Assembly: GCF_964340395.1 (NCBI RefSeq)
Contig: NC_135562.1
Coordinates: 69,001 to 127,500, forward strand
DNA from: Glandiceps talaboti
Lineage: Eukaryota > Hemichordata > Enteropneusta > Spengelidae
Length of the DNA: 58,500 bases
Direction of reading: 5' to 3'
Below the pieces are notes generated by a model that saw nothing but the letters and a program-made list of their open reading frames with translations, was not told the DNA's origin and did not search any database. Positions within the stretch are counted from its first letter, which is position 1. Each line of letters begins with the position of its first letter. Below, piece by piece: positions 1-11,469 of the stretch. A program made the position numbers and the translations under genes.

Positions 1-65
1 GATAGGCACAAGTATATTTTATAAAATATATGTAATAACTAGTCAGTATGCATTTGTTTTTGTAG

Positions 66-3000
66 GTTTGGTTAACTGCTGCAGCTGCATTAGTGGAGGA
101 AAGAGGTTATGGACAGCCATCCATTGGTAAAGGTAAAACTTGTGCTTATTTGGTTTGCATAGATTTCCATACTAGGATCACAAAGTCAACCATTATCTCT
201 GGTTTGACACAGAGTGAGCTTTAATATATGATACCTGCATAGAAACGTATTGTGTATTATATTATACCACTATATTGATGGCGCAAATCGAGAGATCAGA
301 TTGGTCTGGACATCGAACTAGCGAATCTAAAATGAGCGATAATGCACAGTTTGCATATTTTCAATATACTGGTATACTATAATAGTGATAAACTACCCCT
401 GGGAATGGTATACCACTCGGTTTTGACCAGTGAACTCCCTATTTCATTCACTGGTCAAAACCGAGTGGTATACCATTCCCAGGGGTGGTTTATTGCTTAA
501 GTATACTCAACTTAGGGGACATGGAAAATGAATACCTCCACTTCTTTTAATCTGTCCAGTATATGATCAACTTAGAAACTTATACATTATAGAGAACCAA
601 CCACCAATTACAATAAGTTTAAAATGTTAATGAGTACTACTAACACGGATGTCTTGCTTAATTTGTGTAAATATGTATATAAAGCTATGGAACTCAGAAC
701 TTCCAATGTAAATACAATGTACATGTAATGTATTTTTCTCTCTGTATGAAAGAAATGTACTTTTCGCAATTTGTAAACTTTTGTATATGGCCTAGGAACA
801 CAATAAACATATTATTATTAGTCCCCAGTAGGTGAAGCTCAAGGGGGACTACTGCATTGGTGTATGTCTGTCCATCCCTCCATCTGTGCATCTGTGTGTC
901 TGTGCCTACCTGTATCTCTGAAATTTATGAGTCAATTTCAACCAAACCTGGCACAAATGTCAGATGCTGTATTAGGCATACACACATTACTTTGTTTCAT
1001 GACCTTTGCGATCATGGCATATGTACACATCTCACATGCAAAGGTCAATTTCAAGCAAACCTGGCACAAATGTGTCAGATACAGTAAGCCACATATGGAC
1101 ATTACTTTGTTTCAGATCATTTACGGCAATGATAGAATGGTAACCATATTTGTTGTAAAAATTCACATTTTGCCCACAAATTTTAAAAGCTAAGGGCCTC
1201 ATTGAGTGTCAATACCCATTTTATCTATGAGCTTTCTAACGAGACATTGACTATAGTGTACATGTGTGTGTCATTCGATTTTGTGACCTTAACCTTTATC
1301 GTGACTAAATGACAGCCATATTTGTCCTAAAAATACACAACGCTCAATGTATACCCCATATTATCAATAGTAAGCTTTCTAATAAGACATTGAACTTTGA
1401 CCTCAATCAACATTTCCAAGGTCAAATGCCCAAAATTTCTCTTTCTACCACAACTTGAGAAGTCGAATGCACAAAGACACCATTCAAGTTTCTACCCGGT
1501 ACATCCACATGTTTTGAACTTGCCAATGAATTGAATAGCCATATTTCACACATCACATTGTGTTGGGGTGGGTGGATGGGAACTGTGTCTTCACATAGAA
1601 GACTTGTTTAAGTTAATAATTGAATGTTTTCACCTGTTTTCTCTGTAGGCACTAGTGACTCTGATTTACAATTCACAATGGAAGAATTGTCTGAACAACA
1701 ATGTAGTCAGTTACCCATGACAGGTAAATCTAAAGGTCTGTATAGTTGTTACTAACAATTATCATTTTATTTTGTTGTATTTCCCCAAAATAACAATGAC
1801 CCTGGTTTTCATTATTGTTTTTACTAATCTCTTAGGCTTAATTGTGTAATCAATGTTACTACAGTATCATAAATGTGTGTATTTTGCAATACATTTGTAC
1901 ATTTTAGCCCCCAACAGGCACTGCCTGGAAGGGGCTATTAGATTGAGTTTCATCCATCCATCTGTCCATGCATTCCTGCTCATATCTCTGGCATGCAACA
2001 ACCGAATGATATTGTATTATTTGTAGGTTATTACAGAAGGAAGGGTCACCCTAGTCTTGCTGCTAGACGTTCAGGCTTTCTTTCGATGCTATAACTATAA
2101 GCGAACCAAGTTCGCATGTGAGGGCCTGCCCGAACAGTCTAGCGAATGTCATTTTCAGACCGGACATTCCATTGAGATTACATTGAGCAGTGGGTTGGGC
2201 CATCTATGCATATATATACTTTAATATATTCAATAACCTATGACCTTGGGGAATCTCTGCATGCAAGTGTTGACAAACACATTTATGTCATTACTATGGC
2301 GTATTGGTTTATGGTAATTGTGAGTTTGATGAGTGTGCAGACGTTGTCATTCACACATTTCAGTTAACGCATTGGTGGTTATTTATACAAGCCCCTCCTT
2401 AAGATGAATATGCATGAAAATTTAGCTATTGTCCTCTGTTTGTGCTTGTCGCTAATACGGTTCTCTGATTGACAGTTATTTATATCCTGATGACATTCGC
2501 TAGACCTCGGATGTTCCATCCTCGATAGCGTTGTTCGGCTGTGTGTCGTATTTTATCAGAAGAACATCCGAGGGCTAGCTGATAGACTAGGGTCACCCAT
2601 ATGTATATTTTACCATTCCAAGTCTGAAGTATTATGTTTGTGAAGTGTATTTTACCAGTGTTTGATGATGCTTGTATACAATGTATTTTTTGTTGAGATG
2701 GTGAAGTACATGTCTTCTATTAACTTACTATGCTGTGATGGAGTCATGGTATTGTTAGAAAAGATGTTGTATTTAAATTTAAGATAATTTAAACTTAAAA
2801 GTCTTGATAGTAATCATAATTTTGATGAACATCTTCAATTTATTAATTATTACTATAATTATCATATTTCAGTTCACAAACTGCCAAGGCTAGAGAAGAG
2901 GATGCAATTTATTGTAAGTGTATTATACAATTAAAGACTAGGTCAATTGTGTAATAGCATGGTTTTCACTACAAATGGACTAGGTTAATTGTGTAATAGC

Positions 3001-6000
3001 ATGGTTTTCACTACAAATGGACTAGGTTAATTGTGTAATAGCATGGTTTTCACTACAAATGGACTAGGTTAATTGTGTAATTAATAGCATGGTTTTCACT
3101 ACAAATGCACTAGGTCAATTGTGTAATAGCATGGTTTTCACTACAAATGGACTAGGTTAATTGTGTAATTAATAGCATGGTTTTCACTACAAATGGACTA
3201 GGTTAATTGTGTAATAGCATGGTTTTCACTACAAATGCACTAGGTTAATTGTGTAATAGCATGGTTTTCACTACAAATGGACTAGGTTAATTGTGTAATT
3301 AATAGCATGGTTTTCACTACAAATGCACTAGGTTAATTGTGTAATAGCATGGTTTTCACTACAAATGGACTAGGTTAATTGTGTAATAGCATGGTTTTCA
3401 ACTACAAATGGACTAGGTTAATTGTGTAATAGCATGGTTTTCACTACAAATGGACTAGGTTAATTGTGTAATAGCATGGTTTTCACTACAAATGGACTAG
3501 GTTAATTGTGTAATTAATAGCATGGTTTTCACTACAAATGGACTAGGTTAATTGTGTAATAGCATGGTTTTCACTACAAATGGACTAGGTTAATTGTGTA
3601 ATAGCATGGTTTTCACTACAAATGGACTAGGTTAATTGTGTAATAGCATGGTTTTCACGACAAAAGGTGATTAGATAAAGTAACAATGAAGGACTTGAGG
3701 GTTGTGAATATATATATACACCGAAAGTACTGTGCAGACCAATATTATAAATCCTGATAACTACATCTCATTACTTTAACACCTGATTCCATCATTTTTG
3801 ACAGTAAAGTTACAGGTACTTTGGCCTTCCAGTTGTTTATTTCAAATTTTTTACTGTCAACTTACAGAAAGACTGTAGTGTGTATCGTCCAGCAGTAGAA
3901 ATCACACCACTATGTTATGTTCCTGGTGCCAGTGTCGATAGATATCTAGGCAATATTAATCTTTACTTTATCAGAGAGAGTACATCAGTCAGAGAGGTGA
4001 GTGGGAATGTACAATAATTATTGCTACTAAGTATTAGTACATCAGTCAGTGAGGTGAGTGGGAATGTACAATAATAACTGTTACTAAGTAAGTACATCAG
4101 TCAGTGAGGTGAGTGGGAATGTACAATTAATAATAACTTACTAAGTAAGTACATCAGTCAGTGAGGTGAGTGGGAATGTACAATAATAACTTACTAAGTA
4201 AGTACATCAGTCAGTGAGGTGAGTGGGAATGTACAGTTGTACAACAATAACTTACTAAGTAAGTACATCAGTCAGTGAGGTGAGTGGGAAGGTACAATAA
4301 TAACTTACTAAGTAAGTACATCAGTCAGTGAGGTGAGTGGGAATGTACAATAATAACTGTTACTAAGTAAGTACATCAGTCAGTGAGGTGAGTGGGAATG
4401 TACAATAATAACTTACTAAGTAAGTACATCAGTCAGTGAGGTGAGTGGGAATGTACAATAATAACTTACTAAGTAAGTACATCAGTCAGTGAGGTGAGTG
4501 GGAATGTACAACAAGGCACTGCATGGCTTAGCACCGCCATATCTATCAAATCTACTCAATCGGTATGAGCCTGTACGCGAACTTCGGTCAAAGGACAAAT
4601 TTCTACTCACAATTAACCCAGCTCAACATACTTATGGAAAACGTGCGTTTGTTACTGCTGCACCAGAACTATGGAATAAATTACCACAGGAAATCAAACA
4701 ATGTCAAACAGTGTCATCTTTTAAAGGGAGTATCAAGACTTACCTTTTTAGAGAAGCGTATTTCTAAGCGTATTATCTGAACTTAAACTTATTTTTGATA
4801 TTTTTAGACATAAGGAACATTTGTGGAACATTTTCTTTTCCATTGCATTATTTAGACTTTGTGTATTTTATGGAAAGTTTCTTTTTTTTAAATTATATTT
4901 TGTGAAGCGCCTCTGAACAATTTTTATTTTTGGATTTTGGCGCTATACAAATGTTTACTTTATCTTTTTTATCTTTGTTACTAAGTAAGTACATCAGTCA
5001 GTGAGGTGAGTGGGAATGTACAATAATAACTTACTAAGTAAGTACATCAGTCAGTGAGGTGAGTGGGAATGTACAACAATAACTTACTAAGTAAGTACAT
5101 CAGTCAGTGAGGTGAGTGGGAATGTACAATAATAACTTACTAAGTAAGTACATCAGTCAGTGAGGTGAGTGGGAATAATACATGAAGCATGAGTGTCAGA
5201 GATGGTATCAGTGATTAGTGTCAGTGTATGTGTATGTTGTACTTTCTACACTTAATGGAAGTATGACCACAGAGAAAACTACAAGCACTCAAGATATAGA
5301 AATATCCAGAGTACAGTGTACCTCACACTTACACTCCTGTGTCATGAGGTTTATACTTAGTCTATCGTTTGATAATCTGGCTAAAGTCATGTCCCTACTA
5401 TTCTAGATCATGGCTAACTTTAATGTTTTGCTTTTACTTCTAGACGGGTGGAGTGAGTGGTTTTCTACATAGCTTTGTGTCTGAAGTCCAGGCCATGGTC
5501 AGATCTCATGTACTAGCACTAGGTGGCAATGCTATAGTAGCATATGATATGATAGAGTGTGTACTCAGTGAAAACCCACATAAAAACCAGGTATGTACTC
5601 ATACATAATGATAGGACTGGACAGGTATACATGTTATTGTAAAAGGTGATACTGCCGGATAAGCCTATAGTATAATTCATTATGTATTGTACACCATGGT
5701 GTACACCATGGATACCCATCCAATCACATAGAAATCAGGGTTGTCTTCTTACAATATGTTTGGTCATTGAACAGGTGTAAATCTTATAACTACAGATGGT
5801 ACTGACATAGTGGCATTATTCTTGAAAATATGATCTATCAAAAAAAAAAGGCAGAGAATGTAGTCCTGTATGATTGGCTGTTGAAAAGATGGTCATAATT
5901 GTTTTCTTAGAAGTGATCCTACAGGATCATCCTGCATGACGATTTGCTATTGAAAAGGTGTATATATGATAACATTTGGTTCTACTTTAGTAGCATATGA

Positions 6001-6785
6001 TATGACAGTCTTGGACTGTGTGCAGAGTAATATTCACATATATTGTTACAATGTTCTTGCTGCATCATGTGATATGACAGTCTCACACTGTGTGCAGAGT
6101 AATATTCACATATATTGTTACAATGTTCTTGCTACATCATATGATATGACAGTCTCGGACTGTGTGCAGAGTAATATTCACATATTTTGTTACAATGTTC
6201 TTGCTACATCATATGATATGACAGTCTCAGACTGTGTGCAGAGTAATATTCACATATATTGTTACAATGTTCTTGCTACATCATGTGATACGACAGTCTC
6301 AGACTGTGTGCAGAGTAATATTCACATATTTTGTTACAATGTTCTTGCTACATCATGTGATACGACAGTCTCGGACTGTGTGCAGAGTAATATTCACATA
6401 TTTTGTTACAATGTTCTTGCTACATCATGTGATATGACAGTCTCAGACTGTGTGCAGAGTTATATTCACATATTTTGTTACTGTAACAATGTTCTTGCTA
6501 CATCATGTGATACGACAGTCTCAGACTGTGTGCAGAGTAATATTCACATATTTTGTTACAATGTTCTTGCTACATCATGTGATAAGACAGTCTTGGACTG
6601 TGTGCAGAGTAATATTCACATATTTTGTTATGATATTCTTCCTACAGTGTCAGTGTTTAATCAATGTTACTGGTGATGCAGTACGTGTAATCTACGACAT
6701 TGATTTACCAAGTTTTACAGACAGAGATGTTACTGAAACCACCCAACCAGAGACAATCCCAGAAAGTCCACAAGAAAAGGAGTAA
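66..6785 (+). CDS. C2CD5: C2 domain-containing protein 5, 3' part (six exons)
   Basis: C2CD5 (CDP138) is a C2-domain phosphoprotein linked in mammals to insulin-driven vesicle and GLUT4 traffic. Only its C-terminal 198 codons lie here; the C2 domain is upstream of the window. Exons: 66-132, 1649-1723, 2873-2913, 3868-3996, 5444-5590, 6648-6785 (stop TAA 6783-6785). All phases join (67, 75, 41, 129, 147, 138 nt). Exon 3868-3996 encodes the conserved block containing LNLYFIRESTSVRE, exon 5444-5590 contains GGVSGFLHSFVSEV and ALGGNAIVAYDM, and the last exon begins CQCLINVTGDAV; these match the family's C-terminal region. The final acceptor was set at 6647/6648 because it keeps the two residues before CLINV seen in vertebrates. 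The first three exons are less conserved and rest on frame and splice sites. Three of the five introns contain minisatellites. Confidence 0.88.
388..493. repeat. near-perfect 47-bp inverted repeat (foldback)
   Basis: The arms at 388-434 and 447-493 are reverse complements with one mismatch, which is a G:U pair in RNA. They are separated by a 12-nt loop (435-446). It lies in a C2CD5 intron and is not flanked by an obvious target duplication. It could be a small foldback element or a hairpin precursor. Confidence 0.9.
820..1605. repeat. dispersed repeat, probably non-autonomous
   Basis: This intronic stretch opens with gtccccagtagg and agggggactactgcat, followed by tctgtccatcc-type sequence and phrases such as ccaaacctggcacaaatgt and catatttgt. 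Related phrases recur at 7540-7880, on the opposite strand at 11870-12215, and in part at 1905-2000 and 26930-27095. It has no meaningful reading frame. I see a degenerate repeat family but cannot assign a class. Confidence 0.5.
1905..2000. repeat. short fragment of the dispersed repeat seen at 820
   Basis: Contains agcccccaacaggcactg and a following tccatccatctgtccatg phrase, which resemble the opening of the repeat at 820-1605. Truncated. Confidence 0.4.
2043..2598. mobile_element. MITE-like element with terminal and subterminal inverted repeats
   Basis: The left end GGGTCACCCTAGTCT and the right end AGACTAGGGTCACCC are inverted copies with one mismatch. A second, perfect inverted pair lies inside (2138-2152 tctagcgaatgtcat against 2490-2504). 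Length is about 556 bp, with no coding capacity. No clear target duplication is visible. It sits in the C2CD5 intron 1724-2872 and is best explained as a non-autonomous DNA transposon. Confidence 0.65.
2936..3660. repeat. 42-bp minisatellite, about 17 copies
   Basis: The tandem unit includes ctaggttaattgtgtaatag and atggttttcactacaaatg. Some copies carry an extra taat, making them 46 bp. It fills most of the C2CD5 intron after exon 2873-2913, starting about 22 bp beyond the donor. Unlike the array at 3979, it does not include the splice site. The remaining 3661-3867 looks unique. Confidence 0.95.
3979..5176. repeat. ~54-bp minisatellite carrying copies of a 5' splice site (interrupted)
   Basis: The first copy is the real end of C2CD5 exon 3868-3996 (TACATCAGTCAGAGAG) plus its donor GTGAGTGGGAATGT. 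About nine more copies follow to 4507 and four more at 4988-5176. Each has exon-like TACATCAGTCAGTGAG joined to GTGAGTGGGAATGT and then a taataacttactaagtaa spacer. A LINE fragment at 4511-4976 splits the array. The rest of the intron, 5177-5443, looks unique. Confidence 0.95.
4511..4976 (+). mobile_element. 5'-truncated CR1/L2-like LINE, C-terminal RT end and 3' tail
   Basis: The frame up to the stop at 4765-4767 contains LHGLAPPYLSNLL, YGKRAFVTAAPELWNKLP and FKGSIKTYLF. This is the characteristic C-terminal tail of CR1/L2/Crack-type ORF2 proteins. A 3' UTR follows, ending in ggcgctatacaaatg and tatctttttt-like repeats. The insertion lies inside the 5'-splice-site minisatellite and appears to have removed a few array bases rather than made a target duplication. 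It is a non-functional remnant. Confidence 0.8.
5988..6646. repeat. ~72-bp minisatellite ending at the last C2CD5 acceptor, ~9 copies
   Basis: Each unit holds a small palindrome (acagtc, 3-nt loop, gactgt) followed by gtgcagagtaatattcaca and ttacaatgttcttgctaca. The first unit opens with tagtagcatatgatatga, which is identical to coding bases 5535-5552 of the preceding exon. Because 72 is a multiple of three, an open frame crosses the array (5966-6676), but it is not in the frame of the exon. The preceding 5591-5987 is unique AT-rich intron. Confidence 0.93.
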
Positions 6786-7290
6786 AGTATGTGTCTGCCA
6801 AACACATACAATATTACAAATTCCAAGTTGTAGAGATGTCACCCAGTATACAAATTTCAGAGTTATGAGGATATTATATATTCCATATGTTTTGCAATTA
6901 ATTTCAAAGGACATAATCAAATGATAAGTGCAAATACAAGCAGTTTCCAATGATACTGTAGACCAAAATTAATGGAAATCTACTTTCCATGCAATAATAG
7001 ATCCGTTTAGTGCTGTTTTATATTCATGAAGTTTTAACAGAATTCCATCACTGGAAGTACAATATCAAGTACTGTATCATATCTTTTTAGGGTACTGTGT
7101 TGCTCAGTTCTCTGTTTGAATTAAATGTATATAATGTCTCTGGAAAGTCTCATTTGCAGGGTTCAAACAGTTTATGACAGTCCTAGAAAGTCCAAACCAT
7201 TCTCAAAAATGTACCCTGTTTCTGGGGTACTCGTTGAAGTGAGATAAACACTGGAATTGTAAATTCTGATAGTTGAAAAATAAATATTGA
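6786..7290 (+). other. C2CD5 3' UTR region
   Basis: AT-rich sequence after the stop codon with no reading frame. An AATAAA at 7279-7284 is a plausible poly(A) signal, but the cleavage site is not established. Confidence 0.4.
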
Positions 7291-7539
7291 TATCACATGA
7301 AAGTCTGTCTGTCTGTTGGTGAAATGTACTACTAAGCTCTCCTTGAAAATGACATCAGTTGACTTGATGAACTTCACGAAAATGACTTTAACCCCCTGAC
7401 ATGACATGACATGTTCAAACCCCATGTCTTTGTGCCAAATGACAAAAGTGAGTTATTGATCAGTGCACTTGGAGGGAGAACGGGGACTCTGATGTGTACA
7501 GAAACTTGGATATTGTTTTCAGTACCCTGAAGACCATTA

Positions 7540-7880
7540 CAATGACTCCATCTGTCCATGCGTCTGTCATACGTCATTTATCAGACATGCAATAGCCAAT
7601 TTCTATCAAACTTGGTCCAAAGGTGGACATGTCATATGGGATATGTGCAAGTTTGACTGAATGGCAGCCATATTTATAGTTGAAAGATAATATTTACAGC
7701 GCAACACAAAAACTGCACTATATAGAGACTCCAGTCAAGTGGGTGGCCCCATATTTTCAGGTACACTTTCTTTAAAGACATTTGCCATTGACCTAACGTT
7801 GCTCTTCAGGGTCAATTATGAAAATCAAGCAATTTTTGACCTATCACAGAGCATTTGTAGTATTTATTTGCAGGCAATAT
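7540..7880. repeat. dispersed repeat related to 820-1605
   Basis: Contains tccatctgtccatgcgtctg, atcaaacttggtcc and tgaatggcagccatattta. These follow the same order of phrases as the repeat at 820-1605. Degenerate and non-coding. Confidence 0.4.
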
Positions 7881-7899
7881 CTTGTTAAGTCATATATAT

Positions 7900-8965
7900 T
7901 CACAGGTTATATAGAAGAAATGGTTTGATGTGTGTGTGTGTGTACAGCTTAAACTCAAAAACTGGCAGATCGTTTGTTTTTGTAGGTGGTAGAGACATTA
8001 CTTCCAAAACCCTTAAATTCAAACACTATTAGGCAAATTGTCTGAAATTTGGTTGGATATTCTTAGGGATGTGTAGAATAAGAATTGTTCATGGCATCAT
8101 GATCCAAACAGTGATATGCAAATTAGGTCTAAAAATGTGTCTTTGATAGAAAATCTTTGATTCCAAAACTACTAGTGACTGACAATGAGCAGATTGGGGT
8201 GATTAATTTAATGAGGATGTGTAGATGAATGTGTATTCATGATATGATGAGCCCATCAATGAAGTGTAAATTAGGCTAAATTTCAATTTTGATCAGAAAC
8301 ATCTCAAAAACAACATGAATTGGGCTGGAATTTAGTGAGGACGTTTCTGGAGGTGTTATTCAGGAGTTATTGTGGAAAACATTTTGAGACAATTGACCCT
8401 AACAACCATAATCACACACTTAGCAACAGTGAAATGATAATGTATATTACAAAGATAACTGGGATGGGTAGGCAAGTGAATAAAGATTCCAAAAATGTAC
8501 TCAAATATGCCTAGCAATAAGACCATCCCCATTGCAAAAGCCAAATGAAGGATATTGTAAAGATAAGAACGTACAATAGGCAAGTGAATAACAATTTTAA
8601 AAAAGTATGCAAATATGCCTAGCAACAAGACTGCACCCATAGCAACAGCCAAATAGTGGTGTCCATTGCAAAGATACAGGAATTAATAATAAACATTCAA
8701 AAAATGTATGCAGCAACAAGACCATGCCAATATAGCAACTGCCAAATGATGGTGTATATATATTGCAAAGAAAACAGGGATGGTTAGGCAAGTGGATAAA
8801 CATACAAAAGGTGAATGCAAATATTCCTAGCAACAAGACCATGTCCATAGCAACAGCCAAATGATGGCATATATGGTAACGGTAACAACAGAGCTGGAAA
8901 GGCAACCAGATAAACATACATGTACACAAAAAAACACTACAGTTGCTACAATGACATTGGCACTA
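7900..8965 (+). repeat. long interspersed repeat, copy 1
   Basis: Shares a chain of motifs with 34200-36135 and 52540-53895: ttgattccaaaactact, a caattagccctaacaacca-like block, then three to four ~105-bp sub-repeats built on cctagcaacaagaccat and ccatagcaacagcc. It ends near cattggcactatttta. No protein domain is visible. It may be a non-autonomous element with internal satellite expansion. Confidence 0.65.
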
Positions 8966-9930
8966 TTTTATATTATATGAACTGTTTAGTGTAAAATCGT
9001 TTCAGATCTCAAAATATCACCTTTTCAGATTAACTTTCAAGTCACGTGACTGTCTTTTCATTTTAATGCTATTGTCTTAATTTCCATGCTGACAGTTTCA
9101 CAATTATAATGTACTATAAACAAAAAAGCAAAATCAAGTTACATTTTTACTTCCCAGGAAGTTTTGAAATGGTGTTGTGTGTCCGTCTATATCATCAATT
9201 TCTTTAAAACGGCTTGATCAACAAATAAAATTTGGTAAACACCTTCCTTATGAGATAAGGAAGCACTGATTAGGTTTTGGTAACATCCTATGAATTTTAT
9301 GATGGGCGATTCATCTGTGCAGATAAATAGTTGGGAGAGAACCATTTGATTTCGGGGGGGGGGGGGGGGGGATACAAATGTAGGTATGGCAACAAAAAAT
9401 TTTCCCCATCACTGTGACAGCAATTTTTTTTCTGTTGTCAGTCCTGCATCAAATTATTTTTTCCATATGCAGAAGCAATGCAATTTTTTTCTCGGTTACC
9501 AATTTTGTAATGTTCAGTTCATAACAACACAGGGAACCTTGCACACCCCTGTAACATTCACATACCTAGGACAGGGTTGTGCACATAGCTGTACTAGCTC
9601 AGTAGAGCCATGGGGACTGTACCAGCTATGTGTACAATATCCCTGTAACAGTTCTGGCCAACACACTTGGTGTAACATACCTAGATTTGACAGATGTGGA
9701 ACTGGTATGCCAACACCAATGTAACATGGATGTGAAAAATAGCAATGCAGCATAGGTTTCCACAACATCCATGTACAAGAGCTTTTTCCCACAGCCGTGT
9801 ACATGTACCAGATATGTTAGCATAGCAGTAAAAGAGGTATTTCCCACAGCCATGTACCAGCTATATGAGCAATGCTAGTCCGATATGAACAAAAGGGTTG
9901 CTACAGGGTATTATTCCACCATAGCTGTTA
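8966..9930. other. no gene seen; contains an 18-G run
   Basis: Between copy 1 of the interspersed repeat and the 32-bp array. Holds a run of 18 guanines (9354-9371) and a degenerate stretch (9520-9880) in which phrases like gtaccagctatgt and cccacagccgtgta recur irregularly. The short reading frames here have no recognisable protein. Confidence 0.5.
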
Positions 9931-9934
9931 TACA

Positions 9935-11395
9935 ATGTTAATGGGCTTTAGCAGATAATCCATAGAAATTTAATGAAACATAGCAGACAATCCATACAGT
10001 GTTAATGAAACATAGCAGATAATCCATACAGTGTTAATGAGACATAGCAGATAATCCATACAGTGTTAATTAGACATAGCAGATAATCCATACAATGTTA
10101 ATGAGACATAGAAGACAATCCATACAGTGTTAATGGGACATAGCAGACAATCCATACAGTGTTAATGAGACATAGCAGATAATCCATACAGTGTTAATGA
10201 GACATAGCAGATAATCCATACAGTGTTAATGGGACATGGCAATCCATACAGTGTTAATGGGACATAGCAGATAATCCATACAATGTTAATGGGACATAGC
10301 AGATAATCCATACAGTGTTAATGAGACATAGCAGATAATCCATACAGTGTTAATGGGACATAGCAGATAATCCATATAGTGTTAAAGGGACATAGCAGAT
10401 AATCCATACAGTGTTAATGAGACATTGCAGATAATCCAAACAGTGTTAATGGGACATAGCAGATAATCCATACAGTGTTAATGGGACATAGCAGACAATC
10501 CATACAGTGTTAATGGGACATAGCAGATAATCCATACAGTGTTAATGAGACATAGCAGATAATCCATACAGTGTTAATGAGACATAGCAGATAATCCATA
10601 CAGTGTTAATGGGACATAGCAGATAATCCATACAGTGTTAATGGGACATAGCAGATAATCCATACAGTGTTAATGGGACATAGCAGACAATCCATACAGT
10701 GTTAATGAGACATGGCAGACAATCCATACAGTGTTAATGGGACATAGCAGATAATCCATACAGTGTTAATGGGACATAGCAGATAATCCATACAGTGTTA
10801 ATGGGACATAGCAGATAATCCATACAGTGTTAATGAGACATGGCAGATAATCCATACAGTGTTAATGGGACATAGCAGATAATCCATACAGTGTTAATGG
10901 GACATAGCAGATAATCCATACAGTGTTAATGGGACATAGCAGATAATCCATACAGTGTTAATGGGACATAGCAGATAATCCATACAGTGTTAATGGGACA
11001 TAGCAGATAATCCATACAGTGTTAATGAGACATAGCAGATAATCCATACAGTGTTAATGAGACATAGCAGACAATCCATACAGTGTTAATGAGACATAGC
11101 AGATAATCCATACAGTGTTAATGAGACATAGCAGATAATCCATACAGTGTTAATGAGACATATCAGATAATCCATAGTGTTAATGGGACATAGCAGATAA
11201 TCCATACAGTGTTAATGAGACATAGCAGATAATCCATACAGTGTTAATGGGACATATCAGATAATCCATACAATGTTAATGAGACATAGCAGATAATCCA
11301 TACAGTGTTAATGGGACATAGCAGATAATCCATACAATGTTAATGAGACATAGCAGATAATCCATAGTGTTAATGGGACATAACAGACAAGCAAC
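9935..11395. repeat. 32-bp minisatellite, about 45 copies
   Basis: The unit is catagcagataatccataca followed by gtgttaatgrga, with a few single-base variants and one or two shortened copies. It occupies the gap between the convergent C2CD5 and NOL10 3' ends and stops about 75 bp short of the NOL10 stop codon. The copies are directly adjacent with no unique spacers, so it is not CRISPR-like. Confidence 0.96.
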
Positions 11396-11451
11396 CCATA
11401 CACCATAATATAAAAAATCATGTGACTCAAATCTTGTCTAAAACTGTTACA

Positions 11452-11457
11452 TTTATT
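11452..11457 (-). terminator. NOL10 poly(A) signal (AATAAA)
   Basis: TTTATT on the + strand reads AATAAA in the gene's direction, 12 nt past the NOL10 stop codon (11470-11472). If used, the 3' UTR would be only about 30-40 nt. Confidence 0.6.
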
Positions 11458-11469
11458 TCATACATTATA

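Noticed and set aside
5966-6676. 236-codon frame with a 24-residue repeat
   Set aside because: Product of the 72-bp array; it is in a different frame from the real C2CD5 last exon that it runs into.
9935-11395. Regular 32-bp repetition resembling a CRISPR array
   Set aside because: Copies are contiguous with no unique spacers, no cas genes exist and the genes around are animal genes with introns.
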